64,000 bases of DNA from Desulfuromonadaceae bacterium. Its GTDB lineage: Bacteria > Desulfobacterota > Desulfuromonadia > Desulfuromonadales > Desulfuromonadaceae. Below the pieces are notes generated by a model, which saw only the letters and a program-made list of their open reading frames with translations, was not told the origin of the DNA and made no database searches. Below, piece by piece: positions 44,777-53,917 of this stretch. The stretch is from positions 1 through 64,000 of the forward strand of contig JAFGXV010000050.1 in assembly GCA_016936455.1 (NCBI GenBank), written 5' to 3'. Position 1 is the first letter of the stretch. Each line of letters begins with the position of its first letter. The position numbers and the translations under genes are program-made.

Positions 44777-45349
44777 TCAAAATCCGAACAGCTCGGCCTC
44801 GATCAGCTCACACAGCAGGTGGACGTAGACCAGCAACACTTCACGCCCGCGTGTCCGGGTCGACGCATCCAGTGAAACGACGAGATCCGCCTCGGCCTCG
44901 AGCCAGGCCTCGCGTTCAGCGACCGACAGGACCGCGACGGGACAATCAAGCTCCTTCGCAACCGGCAGTGCCGCCAGCAACGGCAGATCGGCGGCCTCAT
45001 CCAGCAGCAGCAGGCAGTCACCGCCCCGCACCAGACTCTGAAGCTGACCGGTATAAAACTGATCGAACTGACCCGCCTGACACAGGGCCGTCGCCAGCTC
45101 ACGGCTGAGTGAAAGTGCCTGGACCGGCAGCGCCGGCCGCTCGACTTCCAGCCGGTGCAGCAGACAGGTTGCCAAAACTTCCGCCAGCCAGCCTAAACTG
45201 CCCCCCGCGGCAATGAATAACCGCCCCCCCCCGTTAAAAGTTTCGACTATCCGCTGCGCGATATCTTCAAGGGTCCCGGCTTCATGCGCCAGCGACCGCT
45301 CCAACAACGCATTATGATTCTGCAGCGCCACAACAATTTTATCAGACAT
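44777..45349 (-). CDS. SIS-domain protein, GmhA-like but degenerate
   Basis: The 190-residue protein has the length of sedoheptulose-7-phosphate isomerase (GmhA). Its motif GGGRLFIAAGGSLGWLAEVLA stands where GmhA has GNKILLCGNGGSAADAQH. The usual N-G-G-S loop is changed to AAGGS and the active-site Asp/His positions are not visible. It may bind a phosphosugar without isomerising it, or act on another sugar phosphate. The ATG at 45349 has GGAG six bases upstream, and an earlier ATG is too close to the ribosome binding site. It is a single gene between the ccsA cluster and trxA. Confidence 0.7.
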   Translation of the reverse strand: MSDKIVVALQNHNALLERSLAHEAGTLEDIAQRIVETFNGGGRLFIAAGGSLGWLAEVLATCLLHRLEVERPALPVQALSLSRELATALCQAGQFDQFYTGQLQSLVRGGDCLLLLDEAADLPLLAALPVAKELDCPVAVLSVAEREAWLEAEADLVVSLDASTRTRGREVLLVYVHLLCELIEAELFGF

Positions 45350-45477
45350 GGTGATCTCCATCCTTTCAGGCGATGCCCCCTATCCCGCCCTCGCACGACC
45401 TGCACGTAAAGGTCAGCAGCATCCAGGAAAATCTTCCTCGCGGCGCCGCCAAACCAGGGCCGCCGACGGAATAGGCC

Positions 45478-45506
45478 TTGCATTTTCAGCGAGGGATTTC
45501 TATCAT
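45478..45506 (+). promoter_or_regulatory. Sigma-70 promoter of trxA
   Basis: TTGCAT (45478-45483) and TATCAT (45501-45506) have a 17-base spacer and lie about 60 bases ahead of the trxA ATG. Confidence 0.5.
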
Positions 45507-45567
45507 TATCAGATTAGCGTCTGTTGAGTCTATTCAAAGCGATCAAGCCACAGGAGGAATCACATTC

Positions 45568-45897
45568 ATGGCCAGCGACAAAGTACACCAGTTTACCGAC
45601 GATAATTTTGAAAGCGAAGTTCTTCAGGCGTCTCAGCCCGTGCTGGTTGACTTCTGGGCAACCTGGTGCGCCCCCTGTAAAGCCATCCTGCCCGTGATTG
45701 ACGAAATGGCCGAAGCTTTCGATGGCCAGGTCAAGATCGGCAAAGTTAACGTCGATGAGAATCCGGCGACACCCGGCCAGTTTGGCGTGCGCGGCATCCC
45801 GACCCTGATCCTGTTCAAAGGGGGAAAGGTTGTTGATCAGCTGGTCGGTGCGGTTCCCAAGTCACAGCTGGAAGAGTTCATCAAAAAAGCTCTTTAA
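45568..45897 (+). CDS. trxA: Thioredoxin
   Basis: The 109-residue protein is a standard thioredoxin. The active site reads WCAPCK (Cys 34 and 37), with alanine in place of the common glycine. The cis-proline motif is GIPTL and the buried aspartate lies in LVDFWA. It reduces disulfides in the cytoplasm, being recharged by thioredoxin reductase. AGGAGG lies ten bases ahead of the ATG at 45568, so the longer frame is rejected. It has its own promoter and terminator. Confidence 0.95.
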   Translation: MASDKVHQFTDDNFESEVLQASQPVLVDFWATWCAPCKAILPVIDEMAEAFDGQVKIGKVNVDENPATPGQFGVRGIPTLILFKGGKVVDQLVGAVPKSQLEEFIKKAL

Positions 45898-45926
45898 ACG
45901 TCCCTGCCAAACCATTGAAACCATCA

Positions 45927-45959
45927 CAGAAAAGCCCGGATTCGCTCCGGGCTTTTCTG
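45927..45959. terminator. Bidirectional terminator of trxA and darP
   Basis: A perfect 14-bp stem (45927-45940 with 45946-45959), loop five bases, has an A-rich arm on one side and a T-rich arm on the other. It lies between two convergent stop codons. Confidence 0.92.
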
Positions 45960-45961
45960 TT

Positions 45962-46492
45962 TCAGTCGGACTCATCGGACGGGCTGTCAGACGGCTCTTC
46001 AACCAGAGCCTGGCGCAACCAGCGAAAGATCTGGCGATAGTTCTTTTTGTCTTCAACACCACGATAGGCTCTGAGCAGAGCTTCGAGAGAACGGAAATCG
46101 ACCGCCGGAAAATTCTGCCGCAGTTCGGCCAGGGCCTCAGGCCGCTGATCAGCGGCACACAACCGGTCGCGCAATTTCTCCAATTGATGAAAACGGCGCG
46201 CCTCATCGAGCTGAAGCGCGCTCTCACCATTGAGAAAGGTCTGGACCTGCTCCAGCTGCTCCGGCTCACGCCGCAACAGGCCGGCAAGAAACTTAAGTTG
46301 CCTTTTACGCGCGCTGTGCGTGCGAATAGAACGCGCCTGCAACAGTGACGCGGAGATTTCGCTGTCCAGCGTCAGTAGTTCCAGCTGCGAGTCGGCCATT
46401 TCCAGCAGCTGGCGCACCAGCTCCTCAACGGCCTGGGCATCGCGCTTGCGCTGTGATTTGCTGACCTCTTCCATCTCTTCGGACGCAACCAT
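45962..46492 (-). CDS. darP: Ribosome-associated protein DarP/YjgA (DUF615)
   Basis: The 176-residue protein carries SKSQRKRDAQAVEELV at the start and IRTHSARKRQLKFLAGLLR in the middle, the DUF615 signature. DarP helps late assembly of the large ribosomal subunit in E. coli. It is rich in charged helices. The ATG overlaps the dtd stop by one base (TGATG), with GGAG inside the end of dtd, so the pair is coupled. A terminator follows the stop directly. Its presence in this lineage fits proteobacteria. Confidence 0.87.
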   Translation of the reverse strand: MVASEEMEEVSKSQRKRDAQAVEELVRQLLEMADSQLELLTLDSEISASLLQARSIRTHSARKRQLKFLAGLLRREPEQLEQVQTFLNGESALQLDEARRFHQLEKLRDRLCAADQRPEALAELRQNFPAVDFRSLEALLRAYRGVEDKKNYRQIFRWLRQALVEEPSDSPSDESD

Positions 46493-46941
46493 CAGAACTC
46501 CTTACGGCTATCGAGCATCAGGGTAACCGGTCCGTTATTGACCAGCCGGACCTGCATGTCGGCCTGAAAAACGCCGGTTTCCACCTGCACCCCCCGCTGC
46601 CGCAGTTGCGCGACAAATTCCTGATACAGCCGATTGGCCTCGTCGGGCGGCGCGGCAGCCGAAAACCCCGGACGACGCCCCTTTCGGCAATCCGCCAACA
46701 GCGTAAACTGGGACACTGCCAGAACCGCCCCCTGAATATCGAGCACGGAGCGGTTCATTTTCCCCTCATCATCTTCAAAGATGCGTAGATTGACGATCTT
46801 GTCCACCAGGTAGTCGAGATCACTCCGAGCGTCCTGCTGTGCAACCCCCAGCAGCACCATCAGCCCTTCTCCAATCGCCCCCACCGTCTCTCCGGCCACA
46901 TCAACCCGGGCTTCGCTCACCCGCTGCAGCACCGCCCTCAT
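46492..46941 (-). CDS. dtd: D-aminoacyl-tRNA deacylase
   Basis: The 149-residue protein starts [13 protein letters not shown] and has [17 protein letters not shown] and [11 protein letters not shown], the two catalytic signatures of the DTD family. It frees D-amino acids (and glycine on mischarged tRNA-Ala) from tRNA. The longest frame adds 23 residues, but GGGGG precedes the ATG at 46941, which gives the usual length. It overlaps the upstream HAD stop by four bases (ATGA) and darP by one base. Confidence 0.95.
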   Translation of the reverse strand: MRAVLQRVSEARVDVAGETVGAIGEGLMVLLGVAQQDARSDLDYLVDKIVNLRIFEDDEGKMNRSVLDIQGAVLAVSQFTLLADCRKGRRPGFSAAAPPDEANRLYQEFVAQLRQRGVQVETGVFQADMQVRLVNNGPVTLMLDSRKEF

Positions 46942-47603
46942 GCAACCCCCTGAAGACCCGCCCTCGATTGCCAGCCCTGAAGCACGTGCGCCACCTGGTG
47001 TACCCGGCACACCCGGGCATCAACAGCGGCATCCGACAGGACATCGTCCTGTTCGGCGACATGAATCGTGCGCATCCCCAGTCGCGCCGCCGTCTGCAGA
47101 TTCGCCAGCGAATCCTCAATCATCACGCAATCGCCCGCCGGCAGAGCCAGACAGCGAAGAACGGCGCAGTAAGGTGGTTCGCACGGTTTTGGCAGATAGC
47201 CACTGACGCGGATATCAAAAACCTGCTCAAAACAGTCTTCGATCTGCAGGCATTCCAGTACCCGCAAGGCATGCTCCGCCGAACCGTTGGTGAACACGAC
47301 CTTGCGCTGCGGCAATTGCTGCAACATCGCACGCAGAGTCGGATCCGCGTCCAGGCGGCTGGAAACGTCGATCTCATGCACATAATGCAGATAGTGTTCG
47401 GGGTCCGTGCCGTGCTCCTGCATCAAGCCACGCAGAGTCACGCCGTACTGCTGCCAGTAGTGGCGGCGCAGCTGGTCCACGCGCTCGTGAGCAATCCCCA
47501 CCACTTCATGCATATAGCGGTTAATGCGCACATCAATCAGATTGAACAGCGCGCGACTGGCACTGTAGAGGGTATTGTCCAGGTCAAACAGCAACGCTTT
47601 CAT
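46938..47603 (-). CDS. HAD-superfamily hydrolase (pyrimidine 5'-nucleotidase type)
   Basis: The 221-residue protein has the HAD motif [11 protein letters not shown] at the start (nucleophile Asp near residue 7), [10 protein letters not shown] as motif II and [13 protein letters not shown] as motif IV. The order and the NTLY ending resemble the yeast-SDT1 type pyrimidine nucleotidases, which remove phosphate from nucleotides or small phosphates. The ATG at 47603 lies inside the end of dapF (20-base overlap). It links dapF and dtd in an overlapping set. The substrate is not known. Confidence 0.85.
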   Translation of the reverse strand: MKALLFDLDNTLYSASRALFNLIDVRINRYMHEVVGIAHERVDQLRRHYWQQYGVTLRGLMQEHGTDPEHYLHYVHEIDVSSRLDADPTLRAMLQQLPQRKVVFTNGSAEHALRVLECLQIEDCFEQVFDIRVSGYLPKPCEPPYCAVLRCLALPAGDCVMIEDSLANLQTAARLGMRTIHVAEQDDVLSDAAVDARVCRVHQVAHVLQGWQSRAGLQGVA

Positions 47604-48450
47604 CAGCAGCCTCCGGCTCTGGCCATTCCCCCTCAAACACCTCGACCGCCGGTCCGGTCATGAGAACCCGGCCCTGCTCGGTGTAGTCCATGGACAGGTC
47701 TCCCCCGGCCAGATGATTGACAATCCGGCGCTCAGTCCGGCCGGACAGAAAGCCGGCCACAGTGACGGCGGAAGAACCGGTGCCACAGGCCAGAGTCTCC
47801 CCGGCTCCCCGCTCCCAGGTGCGCTGACGGACCTCATGGCGTGACAGCACCTGAACAAACTCAACATTAATGCGTTGGGGAAACAGCGGGTGATGCTCAA
47901 TACGTGGCCCCCAGACAGCGACCGGAAAGCGTTCAACCTCTTCGACGAACACGACACAGTGGGGGTTCCCCATGGACAGGCAGTGCACCGTGAACGTCTG
48001 ATCATCCACCTGCAATGGCACGGCCAGAGCTTGCGCGGCGGGCTCGCCAAGCATCGGAATCTGCTGGCGCTCCATGCGCGGCACGCCCATGTCAACCGTC
48101 ACCTGTGCCACCCGGCCGGCCGCATCCGGCAGAACCTGGACCGTGCGAATTCCGGCAGGGGTCTCAATCGTCAGTTCCCGGCCTGTCACCCGCCGGCGAT
48201 CATAGAGGTATTTTGCGACACAACGAATACCGTTACCGCACATTTCGGCCTCGCTGCCATCGGCATTGAAAATACGCATCGCGGCATCTGCGCGGTCGGA
48301 TGGCAGGATCAGAATCAAACCATCAGAACCGATTCCGAACTGGCGGTGGCTCATGCGAATAGCCAACCCGCGCGGATCAAAACGCACCAGATCGAGATTC
48401 TCGATATAGACATAATCGTTGCCAATGCCCTGCATTTTAACGAAACGCAT
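47584..48450 (-). CDS. dapF: Diaminopimelate epimerase
   Basis: The 288-residue enzyme turns LL- into meso-diaminopimelate for lysine and peptidoglycan. The first catalytic cysteine lies in EMCGNGIRC near residue 75 and the second in ETLACGTGSSA near residue 220. The start MRFVKMQGIGNDY is typical. AAAGGA precedes the ATG at 48450, which shares one base with the stop of the upstream RDD gene. The gene overlaps the HAD gene at its end. Length is normal. Confidence 0.96.
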   Translation of the reverse strand: MRFVKMQGIGNDYVYIENLDLVRFDPRGLAIRMSHRQFGIGSDGLILILPSDRADAAMRIFNADGSEAEMCGNGIRCVAKYLYDRRRVTGRELTIETPAGIRTVQVLPDAAGRVAQVTVDMGVPRMERQQIPMLGEPAAQALAVPLQVDDQTFTVHCLSMGNPHCVVFVEEVERFPVAVWGPRIEHHPLFPQRINVEFVQVLSRHEVRQRTWERGAGETLACGTGSSAVTVAGFLSGRTERRIVNHLAGGDLSMDYTEQGRVLMTGPAVEVFEGEWPEPEAADESVAV

Positions 48451-49217
48451 CAAACCGATCCTTTCACTGAGCGGCACAAGGGGTCAGACAGCGTGACTTC
48501 ATCTACGACACAGGTTTCCGCCAGACGATCATGCCAGCCCTGTTGGCGATCATGGTTGCGAGCAACCCAGAAACCAAAGCCGCCCGACAGGCAGGACAGC
48601 AGGCTGCCTCCAACGCGGATCAGTACCTGAGCCAAACTGAGAACAGTCTCCGAACAGGAAACCAGCCGCAGCCCAAAACAGAGCTTTCCCGGTGTCTGGC
48701 CCGTCATGTAGTGAAAAACAACGGAATAACCCAAGGCACTGGTCACAAACAGCAGATAGAGCGCCATCCGCAGCGCGCTGTCATCGACGGCCAGCGCGAG
48801 TAGATCGGTGGACCGTCCCAGCAGCCCGTCTGCCAGCCGGATTTCAGCATACCACAGCGCGCAGACCAGCAGCAAATCGAGCAGGCTGGCCAGGGCACGG
48901 CGCAGAAGCAATCGGTTCCCGTTCGGCACAGACGAAGAGTGCACTGTTCGTTTTTTACAGCAGGGTTGCGTTTCAGGGTTCACTGCGGGCGGCGGATCGT
49001 CGTCCTTAGCCGCATGGCACTGTTCAGACGTCGACGGGGAGGGGGGCGGAGCCGGAACCGCAACTCTCACATCGAACGCCGGCAAAGAATCGAACAGATC
49101 CGGCTGATCGGAAAGTCCCGTTGCCGCTGACGGCTTTCGCAACGGCAGATCCCCTCCACACTTTTTACAGTGGATCAATCCGTCAAAGCTATGATAGCCA
49201 CAATGGGGACACCGCAT
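48450..49217 (-). CDS. Zinc-ribbon / RDD family membrane protein
   Basis: The 255-residue protein has a short N-terminal zinc ribbon (CPHCGYHSF and CKKCGGDLP), a Pro/Ser-rich linker, and an RDD domain with about three membrane segments and motifs such as RRALASLLDLLL and GQTPGKLCFGLRLVS. RDD proteins are poorly understood. Some take part in sodium/proton exchange. GGGAAAG precedes the ATG. The stop overlaps the dapF start by one base, so it is the first gene of the RDD-dapF-HAD-dtd-darP run. The zinc ribbon may sense or bind a partner. Confidence 0.8.
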   Translation of the reverse strand: MRCPHCGYHSFDGLIHCKKCGGDLPLRKPSAATGLSDQPDLFDSLPAFDVRVAVPAPPPSPSTSEQCHAAKDDDPPPAVNPETQPCCKKRTVHSSSVPNGNRLLLRRALASLLDLLLVCALWYAEIRLADGLLGRSTDLLALAVDDSALRMALYLLFVTSALGYSVVFHYMTGQTPGKLCFGLRLVSCSETVLSLAQVLIRVGGSLLSCLSGGFGFWVARNHDRQQGWHDRLAETCVVDEVTLSDPLCRSVKGSV

Positions 49218-49240
49218 GAGCTTTCCCTGTCCAACCCTTC

Positions 49241-49990
49241 TTAGTCTGCTGCTGCAATCTGATGAGACAGGTCGCCATAACGATATTGCAGAATCGACGT
49301 CAGGGCAAAACCAGCTGTTTCCGTGCGCAGGATTCGCGGGCCAAGCGCCACGGGCTGGAACCCATGACCTACCGCCAGCGCCACATCAGCATCGCTCAAA
49401 CCGCCTTCCGGGCCAACCAGGATCGCCGCCGACACAGGGGTCTCCCGGGGCAGCAGCGCATCCAGCGGCTGACAGGCCCCTTCCCACAACACCAGCCGCA
49501 AACCAGCCTGACACCCGGCAAGCACATCCTGCAGAGAGCCCGGTGGCAAAACCGTGGGCAACCAGCTGCGCTGGGACTGGCGGGCTGCCTCCTGAACAAT
49601 TCGTTGCCAGCGTTCAACCTTCTTGTCGAATTTCTTCTCAAAGCGCGAGAACTGACAGCGCTCACTGAACAACGGCGCAAATACCCCCACGCCAAGCTCC
49701 GTGTTCTTCTGCAGAATCAGATCGAATTTGTCGCCGGCGGGCAAGGCCTGGTAGAGAGTCAGAGGAAGGGCGGTTTCAGGTTGCTGCCAGAAACGATCAA
49801 GGGCCGCCACCGCCTTTTTGCCCGCCACGGAAAGCAGCCGCGCCTGTGCGCAACCGCCACACCCGTCACACAGCACAAAATGATATCCGACCTGACAACG
49901 CAGGACCGTACAGAGATGATGAGCCACGTCGGCAGGCAATGCCATCTCCCTGACCGCCGGGTCAAGCAGAGGAACAAAGAAACGCCTCAT
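49241..49990 (-). CDS. rsmE: 16S rRNA m3U1498 methyltransferase
   Basis: The 249-residue protein has the RsmE/SPOUT pattern: an N-terminal PUA-like part starting MRRFFVP, ILQKNTELGVGVFAPL, VGPEGGLSDADV and LGPRILRTETAGF, the last two forming the knotted SAM-binding site. It methylates U1498 of 16S rRNA. The ATG at 49990 overlaps the prmA stop by four bases. It is the second gene of the prmA-rsmE pair, a common order. Confidence 0.94.
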   Translation of the reverse strand: MRRFFVPLLDPAVREMALPADVAHHLCTVLRCQVGYHFVLCDGCGGCAQARLLSVAGKKAVAALDRFWQQPETALPLTLYQALPAGDKFDLILQKNTELGVGVFAPLFSERCQFSRFEKKFDKKVERWQRIVQEAARQSQRSWLPTVLPPGSLQDVLAGCQAGLRLVLWEGACQPLDALLPRETPVSAAILVGPEGGLSDADVALAVGHGFQPVALGPRILRTETAGFALTSILQYRYGDLSHQIAAAD

Positions 49991-50913
49991 CCGTTCTGAT
50001 GCCGATAGATGAGACAGGCCCACTCCTCTTCCAGTCGAATGTCTGGCGCCGACAGGGGAAAGGCTGAAAAACCTGCCGTCACAAGCGGTACCTTTTCCTG
50101 CAGAATCCCGGAGAGGATCAACAGACCCCCATCAGCGAGACGAGTGACCAGTTCCGACGCCAAACGCACATTTTCCTCGGCCAGAATGTTGGCCACAATG
50201 ACATCGAAATCTCCGGGCAAAAGACTGAGATCGTCCTGGGTCACCTGTACCCGGTCAACCACGGCATTGACCGCGGCATTCTCTCGCGCGGTATCGCAGG
50301 CCACCGGGTCAATATCACAGGCCAGCACGAACTCCGCCCCGAGGGCGGCCGCTGCGATAGCCAGAATACCGGAACCGGTCCCAACATCGAGAACCCGCCG
50401 GACCACTGGCCGCGAATCAAAGACTTCCGCAACAGCCAGCAGGCAGAGATGGGTGGTCCCATGGGTACCGGTCCCGAACGCCATCCCCGGATCAAGGGTC
50501 ACCACCACATCCTCCGGCGCAGGCTGGTAATCGTCCCAGCTCGGCTTGACCACGAGGCGACGCCCGATGCGCGTTGGCAGGAAATGCTGCTTCCAGCCCT
50601 CGGCCCAGTCTTCATGGCCCACCTCACGCCAGACCAGATCGGGCAGGGCATAGCCCGACCACATCCGCAACCGCTGCGTCAGAGAGATTTTCACCGTTTC
50701 CAGCAGATCGGGAACCGAGCTCGGCCAGGGGAAAAACGCCTTGACGGAAAAAAAATCACCGTCGGTTTCTTCCGGAGGGGGAGGGACAAAAGTATCGAGC
50801 ACGCGCTCTTCTACAATCGCACCGCAGCTGCCCAGTTCAGTCAGCTCCTGACACACCAGGTCGGCGGCACAGACGGGAATCTTAAGAGTCATTTCAAGCC
50901 ATTTATCAGTCAT
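49987..50913 (-). CDS. prmA: Ribosomal protein L11 methyltransferase
   Basis: The 308-residue protein has the PrmA signature DPGMAFGTGTHGTT and the SAM-binding DVGTGSGILAIAA, then DFDVIVANILAE. It trimethylates ribosomal protein L11. N-terminal residues 1-120 form the L11-binding part. The start lies about 230 bases from the divergent PEP synthase regulator. It overlaps rsmE by four bases. Confidence 0.95.
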   Translation of the reverse strand: MTDKWLEMTLKIPVCAADLVCQELTELGSCGAIVEERVLDTFVPPPPEETDGDFFSVKAFFPWPSSVPDLLETVKISLTQRLRMWSGYALPDLVWREVGHEDWAEGWKQHFLPTRIGRRLVVKPSWDDYQPAPEDVVVTLDPGMAFGTGTHGTTHLCLLAVAEVFDSRPVVRRVLDVGTGSGILAIAAAALGAEFVLACDIDPVACDTARENAAVNAVVDRVQVTQDDLSLLPGDFDVIVANILAEENVRLASELVTRLADGGLLILSGILQEKVPLVTAGFSAFPLSAPDIRLEEEWACLIYRHQNG

Positions 50914-50978
50914 TTCGCTTATGTAGCAAAGGGATTCAGGAAAGGCAATAAAAACCTTGACAACAGCAGAGAAATTAC

Positions 50979-50998
50979 GTCTAGATATTACGCTAGAC
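50979..50998. promoter_or_regulatory. Dyad in the prmA/ppsR divergent region
   Basis: GTCTAG (50979-50984) and CTAGAC (50993-50998) are an inverted repeat with an 8-base spacer. A possible -35 (TTGACA at 50957-50962) lies just upstream on the plus strand. It could be an operator. Confidence 0.3.
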
Positions 50999-51084
50999 TA
51001 ATGAAACAAATTACCTCTTATGGTACAGACTGCCCGCCAAGTCCCTTAAAAAGGACGAAATACAAGATTGGCAAGAATAAATGC

Positions 51085-51112
51085 TTGCAGCGTCCCTACT
51101 TTCTGCTATAGA
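51085..51112 (+). promoter_or_regulatory. Sigma-70-like promoter of the PEP synthase regulator gene
   Basis: TTGCAG (51085-51090) and TATAGA (51107-51112) have a 16-base spacer and lie about 30 bases ahead of the ATG at 51144. Confidence 0.45.
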
Positions 51113-51143
51113 AAGTTATTAATCTCGCATTAATGAGTTTACC

Positions 51144-51950
51144 ATGACCCTGATACAAACGGTCTTTCTGCTATCCGATGCCACGGGGGAAACTGCGGAA
51201 AAAATTGTTTCCGCCGCGCTGACCCAGTTTCAGCAACAGGGCGCGCGACTGAAACGAATCAGCAACGTCCGCAGCAAAAACCAGGTTTATGAGGCACTTG
51301 ACCTCGCGGCCAAACAGCGCGCCATGGTGATTTATACCATCGTCAACCGCGAATTGTCGCGCCTGGTACACGATGAGTGTGAAGCCATCGGCCTGACCAG
51401 CTTCGACATCATGACGCCGCTGCTGGTCAGGTTTTCCGAATTTTTTGGCATCTCGCCAAACGAGATTCCCGGGTTGCTCCACGGTGTCGATGAAGGCTAC
51501 TTTCGCCGCATTGAGGCCATCGAGTTTACCGTTCGCAATGATGACGGTCAGGAGACCCGGTTTCTGAACAATGCGGACATCGTCCTGGTGGGCGTCTCAC
51601 GCACCAGCAAAACGCCGCTGTCCATCTATCTGTCGCACCGGGGCTGGAAGGTGGCCAACATTCCGCTCGTCAGTGGGATTGCCCCGCCCCCTGAGTTGCT
51701 GGCACTCGATCACAACCGGGTTGTCGGCCTGCTCATCAAGCCGGAACGGCTTGTGGAGCTGCGGGCGGCGCGGTTGAAAAATCTTGGGCAGGACCCGCGA
51801 AAAGCCTACGCGGATTTTGAGGAAGTTGAGGAAGAGCTGAAGGCGGCACGCCGCTTCTTTCGCAACCAGAAGTGGGCCACGGTGGATGTCACCGGCAAGG
51901 CCGTTGAAGAAACCGCCAATGAAGTGCTCGTCAAACTAAAATTGAAATGA
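51144..51950 (+). CDS. PEP synthase / PPDK regulatory protein (DUF299 family)
   Basis: The 268-residue protein starts [15 protein letters not shown] and has the nucleotide loop [18 protein letters not shown] near residue 150, both hallmarks of the DUF299 (PpsR/PDRP) family. These proteins switch PEP synthase or pyruvate phosphate dikinase off and on by ADP-dependent phosphorylation and phosphate-dependent dephosphorylation. The true target enzyme is not in this window, although a PEP-synthase-like protein lies at 35245. The start has no strong ribosome binding site. The next genes, an OmpR-type regulator pair, begin 45 bases downstream. Confidence 0.9.
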   Translation: MTLIQTVFLLSDATGETAEKIVSAALTQFQQQGARLKRISNVRSKNQVYEALDLAAKQRAMVIYTIVNRELSRLVHDECEAIGLTSFDIMTPLLVRFSEFFGISPNEIPGLLHGVDEGYFRRIEAIEFTVRNDDGQETRFLNNADIVLVGVSRTSKTPLSIYLSHRGWKVANIPLVSGIAPPPELLALDHNRVVGLLIKPERLVELRAARLKNLGQDPRKAYADFEEVEEELKAARRFFRNQKWATVDVTGKAVEETANEVLVKLKLK

Positions 51951-51995
51951 ATTTTCGGCATTAATCGTTTTCCCGCCGGTCAAAAGGAGTTCAAC

Positions 51996-52667
51996 ATGAA
52001 AGTACTTGTCGTCGAAGATGAAAAAAAGGTCGCCAGCTTCATCAAGCGTGGGCTGGAAGAAGAAAACTTTGCCGTTGACATCGCCGCCAACGGTGAGGAA
52101 GGCCTGTACATGGCTGAAAGCAACCACTACGACCTGATCCTTATGGATGTGATGCTGCCGAAAAAAGATGGACTGACCGTCATCAAGGAACTGAGGGACA
52201 AGGAAATTACTACACCGATTCTGTGCCTGACGGCCAAGGACAGTGTCGAGGACATTGTCTCCGGTCTCGACAGCGGCAGCGATGACTATCTGACCAAACC
52301 TTTTGCCTTCGCCGAGCTGCTGGCGCGCGTCAAAGCTCTGGTCCGCCGCGGCGTCAAAGATCGCGGCGCAGAAATCTTTTTCTCCGACCTGCGCCTGGAC
52401 CCCGTCACCCACAAGGTCTGGCGCTCGGACAAGGAAATTGACCTGACCGCAAAGGAATACGGTCTACTGGAGTACTTCATGCGCAATCCCAACCAGGTGC
52501 TCACCCGCACCATGATTGCCGAGCACGTGTGGGACTACACCTTCGACTCGTTCACCAACATCATCGACGTCTACGTCAACTACCTGCGCAAAAAAATCGA
52601 CAAGGACTTCAGCAAGAAACTGATCCACACCATCCGCGGAGTCGGCTACGTTCTCAAGGAGGACTAG
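51996..52667 (+). CDS. OmpR-family response regulator (CusR/CopR-like)
   Basis: The 223-residue regulator has a receiver with Asp at residue 51 (LMDVMLP), the lysine in TKPF and a winged helix with LTAKEYGLLEYFMRN and IRGVGYVL. Its length and motifs match the CusR/QseB group. Signal and targets are unknown. CAAAAGGAG precedes the ATG. Its stop abuts the GTG of the kinase gene with no gap, so the two are coupled. Confidence 0.92.
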   Translation: MKVLVVEDEKKVASFIKRGLEEENFAVDIAANGEEGLYMAESNHYDLILMDVMLPKKDGLTVIKELRDKEITTPILCLTAKDSVEDIVSGLDSGSDDYLTKPFAFAELLARVKALVRRGVKDRGAEIFFSDLRLDPVTHKVWRSDKEIDLTAKEYGLLEYFMRNPNQVLTRTMIAEHVWDYTFDSFTNIIDVYVNYLRKKIDKDFSKKLIHTIRGVGYVLKED

Positions 52668-53759
52668 GTGCTGAAATCGGCACGTGTTAACCTGGCCCTG
52701 TGGAACGGACTGGCGCTGGTTGTCGCTCTGGCAACCGGCGCCGCCCTGACTCTGTCTGTCCTGGCACCAACCGACACCGGCCTTCCCTTCTCGCCAGCGT
52801 GGCTGAAAACCACCGCTGCGCTTCTCTCGGTCCTACTGCTGCTGCTCTATGCCCTGAGAGTCCGTCGCATTGCCACCCTGCTTAATGGTCTTGAGGCGAT
52901 CCGCCACCATTGCGGCAAAATCCACATCAACAGCCTCAACGAGCGCCTTCAGCTCGACCAGCCGATCACGGAACTGCATTCGGTCGCAGCAGAATACAAT
53001 GGCATGCTGTCGCAGTTGGAACAGGCCGTAAAACGTATTCGCCAGTTTTCCGGTGATGCGTCGCATGAGCTACGCACCCCGCTCACCATTCTGCGCGGTG
53101 AAACGGAGGTCGCCCTGCGCTGGGGCAAGACCGTCGAAGAGTTCCGCGACACCCTGGGCTCCAATATGGAAGAGATCGACCGCATGGGCCGGATCATTGA
53201 GGATCTGCTGACCCTGGCCAAAAGCGAATCCGGCGAACTCCCCCTTTCGATCGGCTACCTCAGCCTCAGCGACCTGTTGCAGGAGCTCTACCTCCAGGGC
53301 CGCAAGCTGGCAGAGAAAAAACAGATCCAGGTCGACCTTCATCATCAGGAGCAGGGCGAAATCTGGATTCGCGGCGACGACCTGCGCCTGCGCCAACTGT
53401 TCCTGAATCTGCTCACCAATGCCATCCGCTACACTCCGGATGGCGGACAGGTCGACATCGACGTCACCTGCAGTGAGAATCAGGCCATCGTCCAGATCCG
53501 GGACACCGGCATCGGTATCGCGGCTGAACATCTGCCGCACATTTTTGAACGGTTTTACCGCACCGACGAGGCGCGCAACCGAATCGATGGCGGCACCGGC
53601 CTGGGGCTGGCCATCGTCAAATGGGTTACCGAAGCCCACCAGGGCACGATTCATGTGCAATCAACACCCGGCGAAGGCAGCACCTTTGAGATTCGCCTGC
53701 CCTACCGCCGCCGCCCGCCGGCCGAGCCCCCACAGGAAGCAGCCGTCCCTGACGTGTAA
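52668..53759 (+). CDS. Sensor histidine kinase, partner of the upstream regulator
   Basis: The 363-residue kinase starts at GTG directly after the regulator stop, with AAGGAGG seven bases upstream. It has two membrane segments within residues 1-70 with only a short loop between, a HAMP-like region, a HisKA domain (DASHELRTP, histidine near residue 133) and an HATPase domain (NAIRYT, DTGIGI, GGTGLGLAIVK). The tiny outer loop suggests it senses the membrane or an adjacent protein rather than a soluble ligand. The target signal is unknown. Confidence 0.92.
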   Translation: MLKSARVNLALWNGLALVVALATGAALTLSVLAPTDTGLPFSPAWLKTTAALLSVLLLLLYALRVRRIATLLNGLEAIRHHCGKIHINSLNERLQLDQPITELHSVAAEYNGMLSQLEQAVKRIRQFSGDASHELRTPLTILRGETEVALRWGKTVEEFRDTLGSNMEEIDRMGRIIEDLLTLAKSESGELPLSIGYLSLSDLLQELYLQGRKLAEKKQIQVDLHHQEQGEIWIRGDDLRLRQLFLNLLTNAIRYTPDGGQVDIDVTCSENQAIVQIRDTGIGIAAEHLPHIFERFYRTDEARNRIDGGTGLGLAIVKWVTEAHQGTIHVQSTPGEGSTFEIRLPYRRRPPAEPPQEAAVPDV

Positions 53760-53917
53760 AAGCACAGAGGCCAACCCGCCTTTTCGCCCCTGCAAATAAA
53801 TATGAATCCCCATTCTGTTCTGGCACAAAAACAGGTAAACTTCCCAACTGCGCCAGCCCCACGCTTCAGCTGCCGGCGTTCTCATCCAACCCTTTTCCCC
53901 ATCAGAGGAGTCATGCC

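Noticed and set aside
53820-53840. Sigma-54 promoter ahead of htrA
   Set aside because: TGGCAC is present, but the -12 element reads CAGG instead of TTGC at the right distance.
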